A stretch of DNA of 5,356 nt from Ileibacterium sp. Its GTDB lineage: Bacteria > Bacillota_I > Bacilli_A > Erysipelotrichales > Erysipelotrichaceae. This document shows positions 5,134-5,356 of the stretch, in pieces. Under the pieces are notes generated by a model, which worked only from the letters and a program-made list of their open reading frames with translations, did no database searches and was not told where the DNA came from. Position 1 is the stretch's first letter. Every line of letters starts with the position of its first letter. The translations under genes and the position numbers were made by a program. The DNA lies in the NCBI GenBank assembly GCA_021443945.1, contig JABUSF010000001.1:55191-60546 (forward strand). Direction: 5' to 3'.

Positions 5134-5356
5134 AGACAGACAAAATGTAAAATATAGATAACATAAATAAATGGTATTACGGATAATGTTCTGTTATGAG
5201 AGACCAGGAGATCCTGAAGTAAAAAAGTGTATGCTTTTAAGCTGAAAAAAGGGGGGAACAGAGATTTTCAGTTGTTTTCTCGGGTGAAGGGATGTATTGA
5301 ATCTGATTTATCGTGTTTAATGTAATCGCTACCAATATACTTTCGATAATCTATAA
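5134..5356. other. AT-rich intergenic tail without a supported gene
   Basis: Base composition becomes clearly AT-rich after the terminator. On both strands I find only short frames without Shine-Dalgarno sites, for example a 24-codon frame from an ATG at 5171 that ends with TGA in the 5240s. Small structures are an A6G6 run (5245-5256) and a short inverted repeat, CAGGA-GA-TCCTG (5205-5216). The region most likely carries the upstream control sequences of a gene lying to the right. Confidence 0.5.
5297..5326 (+). promoter_or_regulatory. Weak rightward promoter candidate near the right edge
   Basis: TTGAAT (5297-5302) and TGTAAT (5321-5326) are separated by 18 nt and match the sigma-A consensus at 4 of 6 and 5 of 6 positions. 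In such AT-rich sequence, matches of this quality arise by chance, and the gene it would serve is outside the window. Confidence 0.25.

Noticed and set aside
5171..5245. Short frame of about 24 codons from an ATG in the AT-rich tail
   Set aside because: It has no ribosome binding site, no similarity to anything recognisable and a length expected by chance.

Overview
The window is a compact aromatic amino acid biosynthesis locus, apparently from a low-to-mid GC Gram-positive anaerobe of the Clostridia type. This rests on strong purine-rich Shine-Dalgarno sites about 7 nt from the starts, a Firmicutes-style AroA (ESGSTLRFFIP) and AroC (DYRGGGHFSGRLTA), a fused chorismate mutase/prephenate dehydratase, and tight operon packing. 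No genus can be named from the sequence alone. All five genes are recognisable; none is a mobile-element, defence or phage gene.

Layout. Leftward (minus strand) operon: aroB (1440-2465), then aroC (353-1462, starting inside the end of aroB), then the first 102 codons of aroA (1-308, running off the left edge). Rightward (plus strand) operon: pheA (2743-3828), then, 3 nt later, a class I-alpha aminotransferase (3832-5064), closed by a hairpin terminator at about 5073-5127. The 277-bp region between aroB and pheA carries both divergent promoters and is strongly purine-rich on the plus strand in its middle. The last 220 bp are AT-rich, with no convincing gene and one weak rightward promoter candidate.

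How the genes work together. AroB makes 3-dehydroquinate, AroA makes EPSP and AroC makes chorismate (the intervening aroD, aroE and aroK steps are not in the window). PheA converts chorismate to prephenate and then phenylpyruvate, and the aminotransferase can finish phenylalanine. The locus therefore feeds chorismate leftward and spends it rightward on the Phe branch. No tyrosine-branch gene is present.

The most interesting signal is regulatory. A 19-bp element, TTTTCAGnAAAnGTTTTCA (17 of 19 identical between copies), occurs twice in the divergent region, once over each predicted promoter and overlapping each -35 hexamer. This looks like a shared operator for an unidentified aromatic-pathway regulator. 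I found no sign of a wholly new enzymatic system; the enzymes are of known families.
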